Positions 8,665 to 17,289 of a stretch of DNA of 64,000 nt are shown here, one piece after another. The stretch is from Bradyrhizobium sp. Tv2a-2 (GTDB lineage Bacteria > Pseudomonadota > Alphaproteobacteria > Rhizobiales > Xanthobacteraceae), in NCBI RefSeq assembly GCF_000472425.1, contig NZ_AXAI01000012.1:80817-144816 (forward strand). Direction: 5' to 3'. Below the pieces are notes generated by a model that saw only the letters and a list, made by a program, of their open reading frames with translations, was not told the origin of the DNA and did not search any database. The translations under genes and the position numbers were made by a program. Within the stretch, counting starts at the first letter, position 1. Each line of letters starts with the position of its first letter.

Positions 8665-8769
8665 CTAAAGCATGATCCGGAAAAGTGTGTAGCGGTTTTC
8701 CGAAAAGATCATGCTCAATCAAAGACCTGAAGCGCGATGACGATTCAACCAAATCTCATCGCGCTTTAG
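8665..8769 (+). repeat. 105-bp two-hairpin repeat, copy 1
   Basis: The element begins CTAAAGCATGATCCGG and ends CATCGCGCTTTAG. Its first hairpin pairs AGCATGATC with GATCATGCT and its second pairs AAAGCGCGATGA with TCATCGCGCTTT. It lies downstream of the FecR-domain gene. Confidence 0.9.
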
Positions 8770-8905
8770 GCTCCAGATTCTTGTTTTGACGCATTTTCTT
8801 CACGCGAACCGGTGTCCCTCTTTTCACGCGAGCGAGGTGGAATTAGGGATCAGTTGTCTTTGCCGGCGCGCCATTAACCGCCACTTGCCTAAACAGCCAA
8901 GCTCG

Positions 8906-9346
8906 TCATCGCATGGTGATGGTGACACCGCCTACGGCCGCCGAAACTTCGGCCCCGACCCTGGGCCCGCTGAGCTGCAGGATCACGCCGTTCGCATTCT
9001 GCAACTGGACCCCCCCGGCCCCGGCCGCGATCGCACCGCCTGCGCCGCCTGCCACATAGCTGCCGGCGAGATCGCCAGGACTGCGCAGGTTCAGCGCCCG
9101 CCCAACGAATTTGGTGGTCGACGCGCCAATCGTGAAGCCTACGCTCATGCCCGATACCGTGAAGGGATAATTCCTGCCTCGGAAGGTAAGCACGCCCTGC
9201 CCGCCACCGACGCCGACTATGAACCCGCCCTTGGTGAAGACTACACGCAACGCGCCGATTTCCGCCTGGCTCGGCGTCGCAAGGCTCGCCGATGCCAGGA
9301 ATCCCAGCAGGGCAACGAGCATCATTCGTGTCCGATACTTCTTCAT
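8906..9346 (-). CDS. Small secreted glycine-rich beta protein (EipA/DUF1134-like?)
   Basis: This 146-residue protein has a signal peptide (cleavage near SQAEIG) and a glycine-rich domain: GVLTFRGRNYPFTVSG, VGFTIGAS, LNLRSPGDLAGSY and a closing VGGVTITMR. GGAAGAGCC precedes the ATG. It is a clear paralogue of the protein at 35904. The layout of FRGRxYPF, SVGFxxG and NLRxPxDLxG recalls DUF1134/EipA, a periplasmic barrel involved in envelope integrity in Brucella, but this link is from memory and distant. It is monocistronic. Confidence 0.72.
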   Translation of the reverse strand: MKKYRTRMMLVALLGFLASASLATPSQAEIGALRVVFTKGGFIVGVGGGQGVLTFRGRNYPFTVSGMSVGFTIGASTTKFVGRALNLRSPGDLAGSYVAGGAGGAIAAGAGGVQLQNANGVILQLSGPRVGAEVSAAVGGVTITMR

Positions 9347-9461
9347 GGCTCTTCCTTTTCGGGTTCAACCCCGGGCCGCCTCGGCCCCGGCACAAAAAGG
9401 AAGCAAGACGAGAGCCCGGCACCGGGCCTTGACCTAAATCAATGGCGCGCGATCGATAGGC

Positions 9462-11717
9462 TCACTGCTTTGCGGCGCGGCTCTGCCCTAACTCCAAATC
9501 ACCAGAGCCGGTCGGCCGCGCGAGCTTGTCCAGCGTAATCGGCAGGTCGCGAACGCGCGTTCCTGTCGCATGATAGACCGCATTCGCAACCGCCGCCGCG
9601 ACACCGACGATGCCGATCTCGCCCACACCCTTGATGCCCAGCGGATTGATGACGCTGTCCGGCTCCTCGACAAAGATTACCTTGACCTCGTGAATATCGG
9701 CATTAACCGGTACATGGTATTCGGCGATATTGGCATTCATCACCCGGCCGAAGGCGTGATCGACCAGCGCTTCCTCGTGGAGCGCCATCCCGATGCCCCA
9801 GACCACGCCGCCCATGATCTGGCTCGTCGCCGTCTTGGTGTTGATGATCCGGCCGGCTGCGACCGCATTGACCACCCGTGTCACGCGGATCACGCCCAGT
9901 TCTTCATCGACCTTGACCTCGGCCAAGACAGCCGAATGCGTGTTGTGTGCATGCTTGTCGTCTTCCTTGAAGTCGGAACCGCGTTCCTTCTCGATCCGCT
10001 CGACCCCGGCCTGGCGCATCACGTCTGCCAGTCCAATGGAGCGGCGCGTATCGCCTTTGGCCGCAATCGCGCCATCCGCCAGCACGACATCGTCGAGCTT
10101 CAAGCCCTGCAACGGCGAGTTCGGCATGGTTTGCGCCAGCGCAAGCAACTCCTTGCGGAGATCGTCGGCAGCGTTGGCGATCGCATGCGCCACCGATGCC
10201 GCGGTCCAGGAGCCGCCTTCGACCTGAGCCTGCGGCAGGCTGGAGTCCCCAAGTTTCACCGTGATGCTGTCGACCGGCGCTCCCAGCATGTCGGCCGCGA
10301 CCTGCGCCATCACGGTATAGGTGCCGGTGCCGATGTCGGTGGCGGCGCAGGACACTTCCACGTGACCGTTCGCCGTCAGCAAGATCCTTGTCGCAAACGG
10401 CATCTGCAGCGCTTCCCAGACCCCTGTCGCCATGCCCCATCCGACGAGCTCGCTGCCGTCGCGCATGGAGCGCGGCGCCGCATTGCGCTTCGCCCAGCCA
10501 AACGCCTCCGCGCCCTGGCGATAGCATTCCCTTAGCTGCTTGCTGCTGTATGGCTGGCCGCTTCCCTGGTCGCGCTCGGAATAGCAGCGGAGGCGAAGCT
10601 CGAGAGGATCCAGCTTCAAGGCAACCGCCAGTTCGTCCATCGCGCATTCCAGCGCATAGACGCCGGTAGCCGCACCGGGCGCGCGCATGTCGGCAGGCGT
10701 CACCACGTCGAGCGCGGCGAGCTTGTGTACATAGCGGGCATTCGAAGATTTGTAGAGTAATTCCGCCCAGGCGGTGTCGTTGCGGGAAAAATCCTCGTTG
10801 CGCGAGGTCATCGCAATGGCCTCATGCATGACCGCGTCGAGCGCGCCTTCGGCACTCGCCCCGAGCGCCAGCCGCTCGAGGGTCATGGGACGATAGCTCA
10901 GGCCGTACATCTCTTCGCGGGTCAGCACGACGCGCACCGGGCGCTTGAGCTTGAGCGCGCCAAGCGTTGCGAGCACGACCTCGTATTGCGGGCGCAGGCC
11001 CGAGCCGAAGGCGCCGCCAACGAACGGCGACGTCACCCGCACATCATCCGGCTTGAGGTGGAAGATGCCGCACACATAGCGTTGCACATTCTGCACGCCC
11101 TGGGTCTTGTCGTGGATTGTGAGCTTGCCGTCACCGTCCCAGATCACGGTCGCGGCGAACGGCTCCATCGGATTATGATACTCCGCTGGGATGAGATAGT
11201 CGGCGCTCAGTCGCAAAGCAGCGCGCGCCAGCGCTTTCGACGCGTCGCCACGCGGCTTGACCGGCTTGTCGACCGCGCGAGCCCGCTCCAGCTCCGCATG
11301 CAGATCGGTGGCAAAGCCCTCGACCTCGTAATGGACCTGCACGAGAGTTGCGGCAAACCGCGCCGTCTCCCAGTCCTCGGCCAGCACCAGCGCGATAGGC
11401 TGACGGTTGAACCTGATCCGGTCGTCATAGAGCGGACGAAAAGGCGACCCGCCTTCCGGCGCGACGTCGTCAGAGTAATCCTTGTCGTCCGAAGCCATTG
11501 GCGGCCGATTGTCATGGGTCAGAATGTCGATCACGCCCTCAACCTTGAGGGCCTGCGTCGTATCGATCCGCGCGATACGGCCCTTTGTAATGGTCGACAT
11601 GACCACGGCGCCGTAGGCCAGGCCCGGCACGTTGAATTCGCCGGCATATTTGGCGCGGCCCGTGACCTTGGCGCGGCCGTCGACGCGGGAGGTTGCTGTT
11701 CCGATGCTGGATGTCAT
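9462..11717 (-). CDS. paoC: Aldehyde oxidoreductase molybdenum-binding subunit PaoC-like
   Basis: This 751-residue large subunit of the xanthine oxidase family binds the molybdenum cofactor. The N-terminal aldehyde oxidase hammerhead domain (RAKVTGRAKYAGEF) is followed by Moco-binding segments (SPFVGGAFGSGLRP, AAGRIINTKTATSQ). The catalytic Glu lies near residue 700 in KGVGEIG. It is the last gene of a three-gene operon, 7 bases after the FAD subunit. Because that subunit has the Pao-specific iron-sulfur insert, I assign an aldehyde rather than xanthine substrate. No XdhC/PaoD maturation factor is in the window. Confidence 0.88.
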   Translation of the reverse strand: MTSSIGTATSRVDGRAKVTGRAKYAGEFNVPGLAYGAVVMSTITKGRIARIDTTQALKVEGVIDILTHDNRPPMASDDKDYSDDVAPEGGSPFRPLYDDRIRFNRQPIALVLAEDWETARFAATLVQVHYEVEGFATDLHAELERARAVDKPVKPRGDASKALARAALRLSADYLIPAEYHNPMEPFAATVIWDGDGKLTIHDKTQGVQNVQRYVCGIFHLKPDDVRVTSPFVGGAFGSGLRPQYEVVLATLGALKLKRPVRVVLTREEMYGLSYRPMTLERLALGASAEGALDAVMHEAIAMTSRNEDFSRNDTAWAELLYKSSNARYVHKLAALDVVTPADMRAPGAATGVYALECAMDELAVALKLDPLELRLRCYSERDQGSGQPYSSKQLRECYRQGAEAFGWAKRNAAPRSMRDGSELVGWGMATGVWEALQMPFATRILLTANGHVEVSCAATDIGTGTYTVMAQVAADMLGAPVDSITVKLGDSSLPQAQVEGGSWTAASVAHAIANAADDLRKELLALAQTMPNSPLQGLKLDDVVLADGAIAAKGDTRRSIGLADVMRQAGVERIEKERGSDFKEDDKHAHNTHSAVLAEVKVDEELGVIRVTRVVNAVAAGRIINTKTATSQIMGGVVWGIGMALHEEALVDHAFGRVMNANIAEYHVPVNADIHEVKVIFVEEPDSVINPLGIKGVGEIGIVGVAAAVANAVYHATGTRVRDLPITLDKLARPTGSGDLELGQSRAAKQ

Positions 11718-11724
11718 GCGCGAT

Positions 11725-12741
11725 CTACCGGATTTTCTTGACCGACTGGATTTGCGGCGTGGCGTTTGCGGCTTGAGCGAGCGTGCGGATGATGGCGCGG
11801 CGCGCGAGGTCGATCTTGAAGGCGTTGTGCGCGTACCCCTTCGCGTCCCTTAGCAGCCGGTCGGCGGCCTTGGCAAAGACGGTTCGCTCAGGCACCGCGC
11901 CCTGTAGCAAGGCTTCGGCCTCGCGATCGCGCCACGGCTTATGCGCGACACCGCCAAGCGCGAGTCGCGCATCCCTGATCCGGCCGCCATTGATCTCAAG
12001 CGCGGCAGCGACCGACACCAGCGCGAACGCATAGGACAGCCGATCCCTTATCTTCAGATAGCTGTGGTTTTCAGCGAACCCCTTCGCCGGCAGCTCGATC
12101 GCGGTGATGATCTCCTGCGATTCAAGATTGGTGTCGCGATCAGGCGTATCGCCGGGCAACCGGTGGAAGTCGGCGAAGTCAATGCATCGCTCGCCCGACG
12201 GACCCGCGACATGCACCGTGGCCTCCAGCGCAGCGAGCGCAACGCACATGTCCGATGGATGAGTGGCGATGCAGGCCTCGCTGGTGCCGAGAATGGCATT
12301 CGTCCGGTTGATGCCGTTGATGGCGGAGCAGCCGCTACCCGGCTCGCGTTTGTTGCAGGGCGTCGCGGTGTCGTAAAAATAAAGGCAGCGCGTCCGCTGC
12401 AGCAAGTTACCGCCGGTTGAGGCCATGTTGCGCAACTGCGCCGACGCGCCGGCCAGAATGGCGCTGGCCAGCAGCGGATAGCGCGCCTCGATCAGCGGGT
12501 GATAGGCAAGATCGCTGTTCGGCACCAGGGCGCCAACGCGCACGCCGCCATCTCTGGTCTCCTCAACCGCTCGCAATGGCAGGCGTGTGATGTCGATCAG
12601 CCGCACCGGGCGTTCGACATCGTACTTCATGAGATCGATGAGGTTGGTCCCGCCGGCAATGAATTTTGCGTTTCGGTCGGCGGCTATTTGCCTGACGGCA
12701 TCGGCCACATCGGCCGCACGGGAGTAAGCAAAATTGTTCAC
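11725..12741 (-). CDS. paoB: Aldehyde oxidoreductase FAD-binding subunit PaoB-like
   Basis: This 338-residue medium subunit has the CO-dehydrogenase flavoprotein fold, with the FAD loops FIAGGTNLIDLM and ASTGGNLLQRTRC. It carries the insert typical of PaoB that holds an extra [4Fe-4S] cluster: Cys119, Cys129 (PCNKR), Cys138 (GSGC) and Cys157 (SEACIATHPSD). The start is a GTG whose GTGA overlaps the stop of the upstream iron-sulfur subunit, indicating translational coupling. It passes electrons between the [2Fe-2S] subunit and FAD. Confidence 0.88.
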   Translation of the reverse strand: MNNFAYSRAADVADAVRQIAADRNAKFIAGGTNLIDLMKYDVERPVRLIDITRLPLRAVEETRDGGVRVGALVPNSDLAYHPLIEARYPLLASAILAGASAQLRNMASTGGNLLQRTRCLYFYDTATPCNKREPGSGCSAINGINRTNAILGTSEACIATHPSDMCVALAALEATVHVAGPSGERCIDFADFHRLPGDTPDRDTNLESQEIITAIELPAKGFAENHSYLKIRDRLSYAFALVSVAAALEINGGRIRDARLALGGVAHKPWRDREAEALLQGAVPERTVFAKAADRLLRDAKGYAHNAFKIDLARRAIIRTLAQAANATPQIQSVKKIR

Positions 12742-13274
12742 CGCCTGCCTCCCATCGCGTCCATGGCCTCCTGGATGGCGGCAACGATGTTGGGATAAGC
12801 GCCGCAACGGCAGATGTTGCCGCTCATCAATTCACGGATGTCGTCGGCGGTCTTCGCCCTGCCCTCGGCGATGAGGCCGGCGGCGGAGCAGATCTGTCCC
12901 GGCGTGCAATAGCCGCATTGGAATGCATCATGTTCGATGAAGGCTTTCTGCAGGGGATGCAGGGCATCGGCGTCGCCATTCGCAAGTCCTTCGATGGTGA
13001 CGATCTCGGCGCCGTCCTTCATGACAGCAAGCGTGAGGCAGGATGTCACCCTGCGCCCGTCAAGCAGCACCGTGCAGGCGCCGCATTGACCGTGGTCGCA
13101 GCCCTTTTTGGTGCCGGTCAAATCGAGCCGGTCGCGCAGCAGGTCAAGCAGCGTCGTCCAGGGGGCGACGGAGAGCGTACGACTTTCGCCGTTCACGGTA
13201 AGTGTGATCGAGATGGCCGCGGGTTTTGCCTGGCTTTCAGATCGCGAGCCGGCCGCCCCTATTGATGAACCCAT
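12738..13274 (-). CDS. paoA: Aldehyde oxidoreductase [2Fe-2S] subunit PaoA-like
   Basis: This 178-residue small subunit has two [2Fe-2S] clusters. The plant-ferredoxin cluster uses Cys59, Cys64, Cys67 and Cys79 (GCDHGQCGACTVL) and the four-helix cluster uses Cys120, Cys123, Cys155 and Cys157 (CGYCTPGQ, NICRCGAYPNI). GGAGG six bases before the ATG fixes the start. E. coli PaoA is longer, with a twin-arginine signal; this N-terminus has no such motif, so the enzyme appears cytoplasmic unless exported otherwise. It is the first gene of the operon. Confidence 0.9.
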   Translation of the reverse strand: MGSSIGAAGSRSESQAKPAAISITLTVNGESRTLSVAPWTTLLDLLRDRLDLTGTKKGCDHGQCGACTVLLDGRRVTSCLTLAVMKDGAEIVTIEGLANGDADALHPLQKAFIEHDAFQCGYCTPGQICSAAGLIAEGRAKTADDIRELMSGNICRCGAYPNIVAAIQEAMDAMGGRR

Positions 13275-13389
13275 GCAGTGCCTCCAAAAGCAGCAATCCA
13301 TGCATTGCGTTGCTGCCCGGGAAGCCGGGGCAGCCCGGATCAATGCGCAACCGCGGCAATGGTTCGATTTGCAGGTTTTCGCGCGCGGC

Positions 13390-14244
13390 TCAGGCCGCGC
13401 TGCCCAGCCAGCCTCGCAGCAACTTGGCGAAAGTCTTGCGGCGGGGCTCGGCCGCCGGACTTGCGGGCGCGTCCGCAGGTTCCGCTGGCGCAACAGGACG
13501 AGACGGATCGGCCTCAGGCATGTCGGCTGCCTCCGGCTCGCATGCGGGCGCGTCGACGGCCAGCTCCACTGCTTCCACGGCCTGCATAGGCTCCGTCGGT
13601 TCGGCCGGCATCGAAGCGTCGGGCATTTCGAGCACCGGCGCATCGTTCGCATCTTCGTTTGCGACAATGGCCGGCACCTCGGGTGCCATCGGAGACAATA
13701 CGACCGATGCTGGCACAGGCCCAAGCTGAACCGGCACAGGAGCCGCAGGCGGCGGTTGGACGGGCGCAGGCATGCGGGGCCGCCGCTTCCTGGTCGGCGC
13801 GGCGGGCCTGGCTTTCTTCTTCGACAGATCGGCGAGCGCCGACGACAGAGCGATCGGCCCGACATTCTCCAGGAAGGCACGCTCGTAGGAGCGCGACAGA
13901 CGGTCGACGGCGGCATCCAGCGGCAGCCAGTCGACCTCCCGGATGTCGGTCATCAGCTCGTAAACCTGGTCGCCGTCGGCCTGCATGCGCCAGTAATGCA
14001 CCACCTTGGAACGGCCGCCGGATTCGTAGACCAACGTGCCCAGGAACTCGTGCACAATAACATCGTGCCCGGTCTCTTCATTGACCTCGCGCTCGGCGGC
14101 GTCGCGCGGCGTCTCGCCATCGTCGAGCTTGCCCTTGGGCAGCACCCATTCATTGCGCTTGCGCAGGCGCACCACCGCGATCAGCGGCGACTTCGCCTGC
14201 CGCAGCACAATGCCTCCCGCCGCCAGAACAAGCGTCCGTGCCAT
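13390..14244 (-). CDS. NUDIX hydrolase with long Ala/Pro-rich tail
   Basis: The 284-residue product has an N-terminal NUDIX domain (about 1-145) with the complete Nudix box, GKLDDGETPRDAAEREV followed by NEETG, the metal-binding loop-helix. KLRKRNEWVLPKGK-like context resembles diadenosine polyphosphate or diphosphoinositol hydrolases. Residues 155-270 form an Ala/Pro/Glu-rich disordered tail with a basic RKRRPR patch, unusual for the family. The start is the ATG of MARTLVLAAGG, the first with a typical first strand. Its 3-prime end is 116 bases from the Pao operon start on the same strand. Confidence 0.85.
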   Translation of the reverse strand: MARTLVLAAGGIVLRQAKSPLIAVVRLRKRNEWVLPKGKLDDGETPRDAAEREVNEETGHDVIVHEFLGTLVYESGGRSKVVHYWRMQADGDQVYELMTDIREVDWLPLDAAVDRLSRSYERAFLENVGPIALSSALADLSKKKARPAAPTRKRRPRMPAPVQPPPAAPVPVQLGPVPASVVLSPMAPEVPAIVANEDANDAPVLEMPDASMPAEPTEPMQAVEAVELAVDAPACEPEAADMPEADPSRPVAPAEPADAPASPAAEPRRKTFAKLLRGWLGSAA

Positions 14245-14323
14245 CGCTCGTCGATCTAGTCTGCCAGATGAATCGTCAAGCGATTCATATAGAGAATCGA
14301 CGCGACAAAATCGAGATAGCTCT

Positions 14324-15187
14324 TCACGGCACTCGCAACAGCGGCTCGCCCGCGCGAATCCGTCCCCACTCCGTGACACTGTCAGCGAATTCAAAATGCG
14401 GTGGTGCCAGGATGATGATGGTCGAGCCGTGCTCGAACCAGCCGAGTTCGTCTCCCTTCTTCACATCGACGTCGCAAGGATAGGTGAGCGGCCCGCGGGT
14501 CCGGCCATTGAGAACGAGATCGAGGAAGTGCAGGCGGATGCTTGCGACCAGAATCGCCGCGACCGGAACCAGGGTCAGCGCCTCGCCGGACTTCATTCGC
14601 GTGCGGATCACCGCGCGCTCATTCTTGCAGAAAAGTTTTTCGATACGCTTGAGCGCGATTGGATTGACGTTCCAGGTGTCGCCATGGATCAGCCGGACCT
14701 CATCGATGTGGAGATCATGGGGCGAGTGGAAGCGGTGGTACATGCTCGAGGTCAGCCGCAGGGTGAGAAAGCGGCCGTTGCGATGGGCTTCCACCAGCGC
14801 GGGATCGCCGACCAGGTCGAGCAGTGAATAAGGCGCGCCCTTGATCTGGAACAATTCGCCGTCGCGGATGGTGCCGAACGCGCCAATGATACCGTCCGAT
14901 GGGCTCGCCACGATCTTCGGATCGGGATCGACCGGGCGCAGGCCCGGCTTCAGTTCGCGGATGAAACAGTCATGCAAGCTCTTGAAACGGGTCTTCCTGG
15001 CTTCCGACAGGTCGAGGTCGGAAAACAGCCGCCACAGGCCGATGGAGAAGTCCCGCACCAGGGGGGTCTCGATCTTGGAGAACCAGCCCATGAAACGGGT
15101 GAGCGCCGCGCGCGGGACACGGTTGGTAAGCAAGAAGTTGAGATCTTCCTGCTGGGTCAATGAGGAGATGAGGCTTTTGACTGTCAT
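14324..15187 (-). CDS. psd: Phosphatidylserine decarboxylase family protein (long form)
   Basis: This 287-residue protein is a proenzyme-type phosphatidylserine decarboxylase. The expected triad is Asp98 (ASPSDG), His154 (YHRFHSPHD) and Ser255 in EHGSTI; self-cleavage before Ser255 would generate the pyruvoyl group. Length and the EHGST motif fit the longer family branch rather than the ~230-residue form that usually pairs with pssA in Rhizobiales. Its start codon lies 34 bases from a divergent aminotransferase and it heads a run of lipid-related genes, so its substrate may not be ordinary phosphatidylserine. Confidence 0.85.
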   Translation of the reverse strand: MTVKSLISSLTQQEDLNFLLTNRVPRAALTRFMGWFSKIETPLVRDFSIGLWRLFSDLDLSEARKTRFKSLHDCFIRELKPGLRPVDPDPKIVASPSDGIIGAFGTIRDGELFQIKGAPYSLLDLVGDPALVEAHRNGRFLTLRLTSSMYHRFHSPHDLHIDEVRLIHGDTWNVNPIALKRIEKLFCKNERAVIRTRMKSGEALTLVPVAAILVASIRLHFLDLVLNGRTRGPLTYPCDVDVKKGDELGWFEHGSTIIILAPPHFEFADSVTEWGRIRAGEPLLRVP

Positions 15188-15221
15188 GAATCTGTCAGGA
15201 GGAGTGGTTAGCGCTTAACTC

Positions 15222-16892
15222 ATGGATACACAGCTTCCGATTCTCTCGCTCGTCGCGGGTGCTGTCGCCCTTACCGCGACCGCCGCCGCTGCCCCGAAGG
15301 TCAAGGCCAGGATTGCGCTGTCGCGCGCAAAACACCGCTCGCTGACTGGACATTCCAAGATGTCCAAGCTGGCGGCACGGCTGATCCCGCATTACGAGTT
15401 CGATATCAACGATTTTTTCCGCTCCGATGGCGCACCGTCCGAGATCGCGACCAGACGCCAGGACGGCTTCTTCCGGCTCGCCGAGCTCTACAAGACCCGC
15501 TTCGCACGCTCCCGCGAGATGACCAAGGAAGCGGCAAGCCAGATCTCCGATCTGCAGTTCACCCAAAACTACCGGGTGCCGTTCCAGTACAGCCGGCTGG
15601 TGCGGGAAAATCTCGGTGCCGGCACCTTCATGCAGGCGTCCCGCGGAGTGACGCTGACCGATCTCGACGGCAATGTCTTCTACGACCTCGCTGGCTCCTA
15701 TGGCGTCAACATCTTCGGCTACGACTTCTACAAGGAGTGCATCGAGAACGGCGAGAAGCGCGCGCACGCGCTTGGGCCCGTGCTCGGCTTCTATCATCCC
15801 GTTGTCGCCGAGAATGCCCGCCGGCTCTCCGAGATCTCCGGGCTCGACGAAGTCTCCTTCCATATGTCCGGCACCGAGGCGGTGATGCAGGCGGTGCGCC
15901 TTGCGCGCTACCACACCCGCCGCACGCACCTCGTCCGCTTCGCCGGCAGCTATCATGGCTGGTGGGGTGACGTGCAGCCCGGCGTCGGCAACCCGGTCTC
16001 GCCGCACGAGACCTACACGCTGTCTGACATGTCCGAGCGCACCCTGCATGTGCTGCGGACGCGCAAGGATATCGCCTGTGTGCTGGTGAACCCGCTGCAG
16101 GCGCTGCATCCCAATGCCAATGCACCGAGCGATGGGGCCATGGTCGACAGCTCCCGCAGGGGCGGGGTCGATCGCGCCGCCTACAGCGAATGGCTGAAGA
16201 AATTGCGTGAGGTCTGCGAGCAACGCGACATCGCGCTGATTTTCGACGAAGTTTTCGTCGGCTTCCGCCTCGCACCCGGGGGGGCGCAGGAGTATTTCGG
16301 CGTCCGCGCCGACATGGTGACCTATGGCAAGAGCCTCGGCGGCGGCTTGCCGATCGGCGTGGTCTGCGGGCGCAAGGACCTGATGCGCCGCTTCCGCGAC
16401 GACCGCCCGGCGGACGTCTGCTTCGCCCGCGGCACGTTCAACTCCCATCCTTACGTCATGGCGGCGATGGACGAGTTCCTGAGCCGGCTTGCCAGCGAGA
16501 ATTTCCGCGCGGTCTATAACGGCCTCGACAATATCTGGAACGGCCGGGCCAAGATGCTCAACGCGGCGCTGGCGGCCGAGCAGCTTCCGGTCGAAGTCGC
16601 CAACCTCTCCTCGATCTGGATGGTCAATTACACCACGCCGTCCCGCTACAATTGGATGCTGCAATATTACCTGCGCGCCGAGGGGCTGGCGCTGAGCTGG
16701 GTCGGCACTGGGCGCTTCATCTTCAGCCTGAACTACACCGACGCCGATTTTGCCGAGGTGATGCAGCGCTTTGTCGCCGCAGCCAGGAAGATGAAAGAGG
16801 ACGGCTGGTGGTGGCATGATGGCGCCATGACCAACAAGACCATCCGCCGTCAGATCATGCGCGAGATGATCGGCAGCCGGTTCGGGCGGTGA
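15222..16892 (+). CDS. Membrane-anchored class III PLP aminotransferase
   Basis: This 556-residue protein is a class III (GSA/ornithine-type) aminotransferase. Motifs include the phosphate-binding SGTEA (216-220), YHGWW (244-248), the cofactor-ring Asp in FDEVF (341-345) and the Schiff-base Lys370 in YGKSLGG. The enzyme is unusually long: residues 4-24 form a hydrophobic helix and about 100 further residues precede the catalytic domain. The helix suggests membrane anchoring and a lipid-linked or membrane-borne amino acceptor. It is divergent from the decarboxylase with only 34 bases between starts. It is not a typical HemL. Confidence 0.85.
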   Translation: MDTQLPILSLVAGAVALTATAAAAPKVKARIALSRAKHRSLTGHSKMSKLAARLIPHYEFDINDFFRSDGAPSEIATRRQDGFFRLAELYKTRFARSREMTKEAASQISDLQFTQNYRVPFQYSRLVRENLGAGTFMQASRGVTLTDLDGNVFYDLAGSYGVNIFGYDFYKECIENGEKRAHALGPVLGFYHPVVAENARRLSEISGLDEVSFHMSGTEAVMQAVRLARYHTRRTHLVRFAGSYHGWWGDVQPGVGNPVSPHETYTLSDMSERTLHVLRTRKDIACVLVNPLQALHPNANAPSDGAMVDSSRRGGVDRAAYSEWLKKLREVCEQRDIALIFDEVFVGFRLAPGGAQEYFGVRADMVTYGKSLGGGLPIGVVCGRKDLMRRFRDDRPADVCFARGTFNSHPYVMAAMDEFLSRLASENFRAVYNGLDNIWNGRAKMLNAALAAEQLPVEVANLSSIWMVNYTTPSRYNWMLQYYLRAEGLALSWVGTGRFIFSLNYTDADFAEVMQRFVAAARKMKEDGWWWHDGAMTNKTIRRQIMREMIGSRFGR

Positions 16893-16895
16893 AGG

Positions 16896-17040
16896 TCTCT
16901 CCTCCCTCGCCCCGCCCTTCGCGGGAAGAGGGTTAGGGTGAGGGGCTCTATCCACGCACCGAGCTTGCGGAGAGTCCCCCTCACCCGCATCACATCTTGC
17001 GATGCGATACGGCCTCTCCCCGCGTGCGGGGCGAGGCGGG
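16896..17040. repeat. Dispersed CTC-rich intergenic repeat
   Basis: This holds GTGAGGGG and CCCCTCAC arms and CTCGCCCCGC/GCGGGGCGAG arms. Similar sequence recurs at 24056-24085 and 59222-59342, with short CACCTCTCCC hairpins at 43627 and 62797. It lies in the 397-base gap after the aminotransferase, where I see no gene. Confidence 0.65.
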
Positions 17041-17077
17041 CCGAGATCGCGGATATGTAATCCGAAGATACTTGCGA

Positions 17078-17200
17078 CGTCATTCCGGGGCGATGCGCCG
17101 CATCGAACTATTCGCAATTGCGCACCTGAGAGCCTCAAGATTTTCGGATGTGCAAGGGCACATCGGAGTACGCTCGCTTCTCGATCGCCCCGGAATGACG
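17078..17200. repeat. CGTCATTCCGG inverted-end repeat, copy 1
   Basis: The element has perfect 17-base inverted ends (CGTCATTCCGGGGCGAT and ATCGCCCCGGAATGACG) and no coding content. It occupies the gap between the aminotransferase and the DUF962-like gene. About 30 bases further on, a short CCGGCCATGATG-like fragment of another repeat is present. Confidence 0.85.
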
Positions 17201-17289
17201 GTGCATAAGTCATGGGATGATGGCCCATAAAGCGATGGCCGGGACGAGCCCGGCCATGATGCGTGGTGCGAGGCGGTTCGGCCAAACGC

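Noticed and set aside
13275..13916. Upstream extension of the PaoA-like frame
   Set aside because: It lies in another frame of the NUDIX gene, and a strong Shine-Dalgarno supports the start at 13274.
17078..17200. Possible insertion sequence
   Set aside because: 17-base inverted ends but only 123 bp and no transposase or target-site duplication that I could confirm; treated as a small repeat.
15195..17285. 696-residue minus-strand frame
   Set aside because: It runs antisense through the aminotransferase and its downstream repeats; no domain is visible.
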